This document shows positions 53,058 through 64,000 of a stretch of 64,000 bases of DNA, in pieces; position 1 is the first letter of the stretch, and each line of letters opens with the position of its first letter. Origin of the DNA: Anolis sagrei (lineage: Eukaryota > Chordata > Lepidosauria > Squamata > Anolidae); NCBI RefSeq assembly GCF_037176765.1, contig NC_090022.1, positions 179,234,117 through 179,298,116 of the forward strand. Direction: 5' to 3'. Made by a program: the position numbers and the translations under genes. Below the pieces are notes generated by a model that did no database searches, was not told where the DNA came from, and worked only from the letters and a program-made list of their open reading frames with translations.

Positions 53058-53179
53058 TGAATGTTATAAGTGTATTATTTTAACTTACTATGTGGAGTGT
53101 GATCAAGTCTTGTCAGGCCTTGTTGTTCTGTTTCTTATTGTGATATGGCCTAAGGGCTAATCAATACAATTACTACTAC
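53058..53179 (+). mobile_element. Short retroposon insertion with (TAC)n end
   Basis: 122 bp between exact repeats TAGCTTC (53051-53057, 53180-53186), ending GGCCTAAGGGCTAATCAATA and ATTACTACTAC. Looks like a 5'-truncated LINE tail; family not known to me. Confidence 0.65.
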
Positions 53180-53264
53180 TAGCTTCCGAGTACAATTCAA
53201 AGTGCTGGTTTTAACCTATAAATCCCTATACGGTTCCGGCCCAGTTTACCTGTCCGAACGTATT

Positions 53265-53867
53265 TATTTATTTATTTAGAGGTTTTCTATTCCGGCCTTC
53301 TCAACCTCGACGAGGGACTCAGGTCGGTTTACAGCATATATAAAGTACAATCATATAAAAACCACAGGTATTAAAATAGTACAACACAGTACAATAAAAA
53401 CATCATTATCATTACATCATTACATCATTACAGTTTCCTACACCAAATCGTCAATCCAGTCAGTCATAGTCATGTTCGTGGTCACAGTTCATCATAATTC
53501 ATCATAGGGAAGGTTCTAGGTTCAGTCCTCGAATGCCACATTCCAGAGCCAGGTTTTTAGTGATTTCCTGAACGTCAGGAGGGAGGGGGCAGATCTAACC
53601 TCTAGTGGGAGGGAGTTCCAAAGCCAGGGAGCCACCACCGAGAAGGCCCTGTCTCTCATCCCCACCAACCGTGACTGTGAGGGTGGTGGGACCGAGAGGA
53701 GGGCCTCCCCCGGAAGATCTTAATAGCCTCGGTGGTTCATAGGGGAGAATCCGTTCGGAAAGGTAAACTGGGCCAGAGCCGTTTAGGGCTTTATAGGTCA
53801 AAACCAGCACTTTGAATTGTGCCCGGAAGCTGATCGACAGCCAGTGGAGCTGGCGTAACAGAGGGGT
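53265..53867 (-). mobile_element. L2-clade LINE inserted antisense in another L2
   Basis: 603 bp, minus-strand L2 3' end (reverse of TTTATAGGTCAAAACCAGCA and GGGACTCAGGTCGGTTTACA), flanked by CGTATT on both sides (53259-53264, 53868-53873). The host L2 resumes exactly after it. Confidence 0.85.
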
Positions 53868-54563
53868 CGTATTCTCCCCTATGAACCATCAAGGACGTTA
53901 AGATCTCCCACCATCTTCGCAAGTGCATTTGGTGGGGACGAGAGACAGGGCCTTCTTTGTGGTGGCCCCTCGGCTATGGAACTCTCTCCTGAGCGAGATC
54001 AGATCTGCCCCCTCCCTCTCGTCCTTCAGGAGGCTAGTGAAATCCTGGTTATGGAATGAAGCATTCCCAGAATAATGTCTGAGACTGGTTACAGACCAAA
54101 GTGAGTGACCACATATGCGGACTGAGTTGAACATGATTTTACCTTGGTGATTTGGTATATATGTATTTTAATCTTGTATTGTTGTATTATGTTTTAACTT
54201 GTATTAGTAGCATTGAATTCTTGCTGTAAACCGGTCTGAGTCCCTCTACAGAGGTGAGAAAATCGGGATATAAAAGTTTTCAATAAATAATAAATAAATA
54301 CCCTGGCTCTATGTGTGTATTCAGTTTACTCTTATGGTAACTCCATAAATTTCATAGTTTTCTTAAGCAAAAGAACACTGTGAGATGACTTTGCAAGTTC
54401 TTTCTTTGCAATGCGGGGGCAGAATACAAAGAGATGGAAAAAAAACAACAATATACTGTTGCAGTTTCCTCCCAGGCTCGCCCTTCATTGCAACATAATT
54501 TTAATCTCTGGATCACTGCTGAGCAAACCTCCCTCCTGCAAAGGAAAACAAAGTTCTGCAATC

Positions 54564-54651
54564 TGCGCCTGCGCAGTGAGTCCAGGCAGGCACACCCGGA
54601 AGAAGAGTGGGCGACTCTTTCTTGGTAGGAGACTCTCCACTGTTGTTGCAG
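54564..54651 (+). promoter_or_regulatory. HTATIP2: Candidate HTATIP2 promoter and non-coding exon 1
   Basis: TGCGCCTGCGCA at 54564-54575 fits an NRF1-type site, common in CpG-type promoters. About 75 bases later a good donor follows (GCAG|GTGAGG at 54651/54652). The HTATIP2 ATG at 59303 sits just after its own acceptor-like CCATCAG, which implies an upstream non-coding exon. Pairing these two is inference; no transcript evidence was available. Confidence 0.4.
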
Positions 54652-54818
54652 GTGAGGCTTTCCTTCCTCTCCCCCCTTTACTCCAGGGGGATCTGCAGTT
54701 TCCCTTTCTCCTCCTGCTTGCCTACTCCTTTAATTAATGCTTCCCCATCCCTGAGTGCATCTACACTGTAGAATTAATGCAGTTTGACTCCCCTTTAACT
54801 GTCATGGATCAAGGCCAT

Positions 54819-55370
54819 GGAATTTGTAGTTTGATGAGGCATCAGCTTTCTCAGGCAGAGAAGGATCAAGACCTTGCAGAACTACCACTCCCAGGATTCC
54901 ATAGCATTAAGACATGGCAATTAAAGTGGGGTCAAATTGCATAATAATGCATTAATGGAATTTGTAGTTTGGTGAGGCATCAGCCTTCTCAGGCAGAGGA
55001 GGGACAAGACCTTGCAGAACTACCACTCCCAGGATTCCATGGCATTGAGGCATGGCAGTTAAAGTGAGTTCAAATTGCATAATATTGCATTAATGGAATT
55101 TGTAGTTTGGTGAGGCACCAGCCTTCTTAGGCAGAGAAGGGTTGAGACCTTGCAGAACTACCACTCCCAAGATTCCATAGCATTAAGACATGGCAATTAA
55201 AGTGGGGTCAAATTGCATAATATTGCATTAATGGAATTTGTAGTTTGGTGAGGCACCAGCCTTCTTAGGCAGAGAAGGGTCAAGACCTTGTAGAACTACC
55301 ACTCCCAAGATTCCATAGCATTAAGACATGGCAATTAAAGTGGTTAAATTGCATTAATTCTACATATTTA
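54819..55370 (+). repeat. Tandem array, 138 bp x 4
   Basis: Units begin GGAATTTGTAGTTTG at 54819, 54957, 55095 and 55233. Each carries CTACCACTCCCAGGATTCC and a CATTAAGACATGGCAATTAA-type stretch, the inner part of the family C MITE. Confidence 0.92.
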
Positions 55371-55510
55371 ATTAATTCTATTATTTTTAATTAATTCATA
55401 ATACTAATATTGTGCTATGCTAATAATATAATATGTTGTATGTACATATCATATTGATCATAATATTGTAATACAATATAATAATACTACTAATAAAAAT
55501 ATAATATTGT

Positions 55511-55562
55511 ACCTATTGATCTACTCACATTTGCATGTTTTCGAACTGCTAGGTTGGCAGAA
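55511..55562 (-). repeat. Sauria-type SINE scrap
   Basis: ACCTATTGATCTACTCACAT and GTTTTCGAACTGCTAGGTTG, an internal piece of a reversed Sauria SINE, with no ends. Confidence 0.75.
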
Positions 55563-55685
55563 ATAGGACAATATAGTAATATAGTACTATATAATACTAA
55601 TATTGGGCTCTGCTGATAATATAATACATTGTACACACATATAATATTGATAATATTATAATGTAATACAATATAATACTCCTCA

Positions 55686-55937
55686 TCGTTGTATCAGGAG
55701 CAACCGCTCCTGTTGTGAGAGAATTGGCCGTCTGCAAGGACGTTGCCCAGGGGACGTCTGGATGATTTTTGATGTTTTATCATCCTTGTGGGAGGCTTCT
55801 CTCATGTCCCCGCATGAGGAGCTGGAGCTGATAGAAGGAGCTCATCCGCCTCTCCCCGGATTCGAACCTGCGACCTGTCGGTCTTCAGTCCTGCCGGCAC
55901 AGTGCTTTAACCCACAGTGCAATAACCCACTTATTAT
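55686..55937 (-). repeat. tRNA-derived SINE (ACGACAAA family), minus
   Basis: Reversed: TTGTGAGAGAATTGGCCGTC, CTTGTGGGAGGCTTCTCTCA, GGATTCGAACCTGCGACCTG, CGGCACAGTGCTTTAACCCA. Sits inside the AT-rich array. Confidence 0.88.
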
Positions 55938-56952
55938 TACATGTAATATTACTAATAATATTGTGGTATAGTGGTATAGTACAATATAGTAATATATAAT
56001 ACTAATATTGTGCTGTGCTGATAATAAAATATATTATATACACATATAATATTGATAATGTTATAATGTAATACAATATAATAATAATAAGAATACAATG
56101 TAATAATTATATATTTCATATTACATGTAATATTACATGGTATAGTACAATAGAGTAATGTATAATACTAATATTGTGCTGTTCTAATAATATAATATAT
56201 TGTATACACATATAATATTATAATGTAATACAATATAATAATACTACTAATAAAATATAATAATTATATATTTCATATTACATGTAATATTACATGGTAT
56301 AGTACAATAGAGTAATGTATAATACTAATATTGTGCTGTTCTAATATATTGTATACACATATAATATTACAATGTAATACAATATAATACTAAAAATAAT
56401 ACAATATAATAATTATATATTTCATATTACATGTAATATTACTAATAACATTGCAGTATAGTGGTATAGTACAATATAGTAATATATAATACCAATATTG
56501 TGCTGTTCTAATAATGTTCTAATAATATAATATATTGTATACACATAGAATATTATAATGTAACACAACATAATACTAATAATAATTCAATGTAATAACT
56601 ATATATTTCATATTGCATGTAATATTACTAATAATATTGCAGTATAGTGGTATAGTACAATATAGTAATATATAATACTAATATTGTGCTATGCTAATAA
56701 TATTATATATTGTAAGTACATATAACTTGTAAGCTGCTCTGAGTCCCTTTCGGGGTGAGAAAGGTGAGATATAAATGTTGTAAGTAAATAAATAAATAAT
56801 GCAGTGTAGATGTGTCCAAGCAAGGTTTGAAACAACTGGGGCTGATTGTGATAGTTGCCTCTATGAGGTTAGTGGTCTCTCCTATTGAACAGAAGGGAGT
56901 GAGCAGGCTATCCTATATTTTCCTTTGTGGTTACATTGAACAATTAGTCCAG

Positions 56953-57140
56953 AACTTCATGGATACCAAAATCCATGGAGGCTCAAGTCCCATTGTGTTC
57001 AAAAGCATAGTAAAAGGGTAGATTGTCCCTTGTTTAAAGTGGGAAGATCAAAGATTGCTTTTAGGGATTTATTTTATTTTATTTTCAAGGTGGAATCCGT
57101 GGATGCAGAATCCGTGGATATGGAGGGCCGGCTGTACAAT
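56953..57140 (+). repeat. Tigger-like fragment
   Basis: ACTTCATGGATACCAAAATCC, AGGCTCAAGTCCCATTGTGT, and the end GTGGATATGGAGGGCCGGCT, close to a pogo/Tigger terminal region known from mammals. Confidence 0.55.
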
Positions 57141-57423
57141 CTAAGCAAAGCCTTGAAAGGCGTCCTGCGGCTGGGAGGACCTCTGGAAAGGGCTGTGCAT
57201 GGCCAATCATGTCTACAGTATCCAGCAGTATTCCTTAGGTGCCTTGGAAATGTAGAATAGCCCAGTTCAGACTGTTTCCAATTGCCCAGTAAGGAAGCAC
57301 CATAGAAATGAATGGTGCCTGGATATGAATAAACATGCCTAGGGTCACAATTTTAGCCTAACACAGGACGCATGTCCACATCTACTCTGAAGTATATTGA
57401 ACTCCCACTAGGTCCATCAAAGG

Positions 57424-57606
57424 CGCATCTGCATTGTGCAATGACTACAGCTTGACGCCTCTTTAACTGCCATGTGCTATGGAATCCCGGGAGTTGTAGT
57501 TTGATGAAACACCAACACTGTGGCAGGCTAATGACCTTGTAAAATTGCAGCTCCCATAATATTGAGCTATGACAGTTAAAGTCAAGTTTAACCGCATTTA
57601 GATGCA
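57424..57606. mobile_element. Palindromic MITE, family C
   Basis: GCGCATCTGCATTGTGCAAT at the left; CCGCATTTAGATGCATC at the right. Inside, GGGAGTTGTAGTTTGATGAA mirrors TAAAATTGCAGCTCCCATAA. Confidence 0.7.
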
Positions 57607-57613
57607 TCTAGAT

Positions 57614-57747
57614 TAGGTATGGACAAATTTGGGCCCTCCAGGGGTTTTGGACTTCAACTCCCACAATTCCTAACAGCCGGTAGGCTGTTAGGAATTGTGG
57701 GAGTTGAAGTCCAAAACCCCTGGAGGGCCCAGGTTTGCCCATGACTG
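57614..57747. mobile_element. hAT-like MITE, nearly perfect palindrome
   Basis: 134 bp between exact 8-bp repeats ATCTAGAT (57606-57613, 57748-57755). Both arms carry GGGCCCTCCAGGGGTTTTGG / its inverse and CAACTCCCACAATTCCTAAC / its inverse. Confidence 0.9.
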
Positions 57748-57767
57748 ATCTAGATGCACCGGGGGCT

Positions 57768-57961
57768 TATTCACAAGGAAATGGAGAAAATACTCCAGAC
57801 TGTGGTTTCCACTTCAACTTCTCTGAGCAACATTATGTGGAATTCTGGGATTTGCAGTTTTGGGAAGGACATCTAGAATTTTTGGCCTGAGAGCAACTCT
57901 AACCAAACTGGAGATCCCAGTATTCCATAGGATGCAGCCAAGGCAGAGAAAGTGGAATCAT

Positions 57962-57999
<38 letters not shown>

Positions 58000-58035
58000 C
58001 ACATAATAATAAGTGTGAATAGGCTCTCAATTCTT
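57768..58035. mobile_element. Palindromic MITE with (ATT)n (tentative)
   Basis: GCTTATTCACA at the left and GTGTGAATAGGC at the right; GGAATTCTGGGATTTGCAGT inside mirrors GGAGATCCCAGTATTCC. An (ATT)n run at 57963-57997 interrupts it. Confidence 0.55.
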
Positions 58036-58162
58036 TGGACTTTCTGGAGGAAGAGGTCCAAACATTATGACTTAATATGGTGCGTTAGTCATTCATGGAA
58101 ATTCTGGCAACTAAGACCCCATCCACAGCTGAATAAAATCCCAGATTTTCTGCTTTGAACTG

Positions 58163-63844
<5,682 letters not shown>

Positions 63845-64000
63845 TGACATCCAAAATAAGATAATCTGCAGTTGCTAACATTACTGTCCCAACTTTTCTC
63901 CAAGGAGCCAAAAAACTCTACATTTGGTTCCCTTTCATTTGATGTTTGCAACAACTCTGAGAAGCAGATAGCAGGGAGTTGGTGACTGGTCTGAGATCAC

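Larger units (their letters stand above)
52633..54290 (+). mobile_element. L2-clade LINE, 3' part, split by two insertions
   Basis: Codes for MLDGVTLPLKAQVCSLGLIL, LRQLHWLPISF and related L2 C-terminal blocks in pieces (52633-53057, 53180-53264, 53868-54290), ending CCGGTCTGAGTCCCTCTACA and AATAAATAAATA. Insertions at 53058-53179 and 53265-53867. Confidence 0.88.
55371..56727 (+). repeat. AT-rich satellite-like array
   Basis: Motifs ACTAATATTGTGCT, ATAATATAATATATTGTATA, CACATATAATATT and ATTACATGTAATATTAC recur about every 160-190 bp (ATTGTGCT near 55411, 56007, 56171, 56329, 56495 and 56686). Interrupted by SINE sequence at 55511-55562 and 55686-55937. Confidence 0.85.
54754..56818. mobile_element. 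Palindromic MITE, family C, hugely expanded
   Basis: Starts GTGCATCTACACTGTAGAAT and ends GCAGTGTAGATGTGTCC, the inverted ends of one MITE family. Between them lie a 138-bp x 4 tandem array, an AT-rich satellite, a SINE, a Sauria SINE scrap and an L2 tail (56728-56795). A normal copy is about 200 bp. Confidence 0.65.

Noticed and set aside
54754-55372. CRISPR-like array
   Set aside because: Regular 138-bp units have no spacers, and the sequence is MITE-derived in a vertebrate genome.

Overview
This window reads as nuclear DNA of a squamate reptile, most likely a lizard. That inference rests on the mobile-element mix: Sauria-type SINEs, Bov-B (RTE), L2 and CR1 LINEs, Penelope-like elements, a SPIN-like hAT element and many hAT and pogo/mariner MITEs. 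The coding exons are vertebrate-like and intron-split. Nothing looks bacterial, and there are no operons or CRISPR arrays. I did not identify the species.

Host genes are sparse. From left to right: the last coding exon of EBP (sterol delta8-delta7 isomerase, + strand, 1200-1411); a complete four-exon c-type lysozyme gene (- strand, coding 6011-12175, with TATA box and poly(A) signal); an intact class II olfactory receptor (- strand, 24681-25631); a broken paralogue of that receptor (- strand, 36031-36588) that abuts a Bov-B LINE; an intact single-exon bacterial-type phosphatidylinositol-specific phospholipase C (- strand, 41611-42474); and the first three coding exons of HTATIP2/TIP30 (+ strand, 59303-63814, running off the right edge), possibly with a non-coding first exon ending at 54651.

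The rest is dominated by mobile elements, often nested. Many DNA-transposon insertions keep exact target-site duplications: 8 bp for the hAT-like elements at 2117, 2974, 17256, 30314, 39201, 45373, 51795, 57614 and 61335, and TA for the pogo/mariner-like ones at 4588, 27542 and 33472. LINE fossils include CR1, L2, Bov-B, L1 and two families I could not place. One solo-LTR-like fossil lies near 48.9-49.2 kb. Six Penelope-like fragments occur; two carry hammerhead-ribozyme-like cores in inverted arrangement and sit between 13-14 bp target duplications.

The genes do not form a pathway: they are neighbours, not partners. The most interesting items are the predicted acidic lysozyme, the olfactory receptor with substitutions at two normally fixed asparagines, the intact bacterial-type PI-PLC, the hammerhead-like Penelope palindromes, a 104-bp interlocked inverted repeat at 34945-35048, and the SPIN and OC1-like elements, families known for horizontal transfer.
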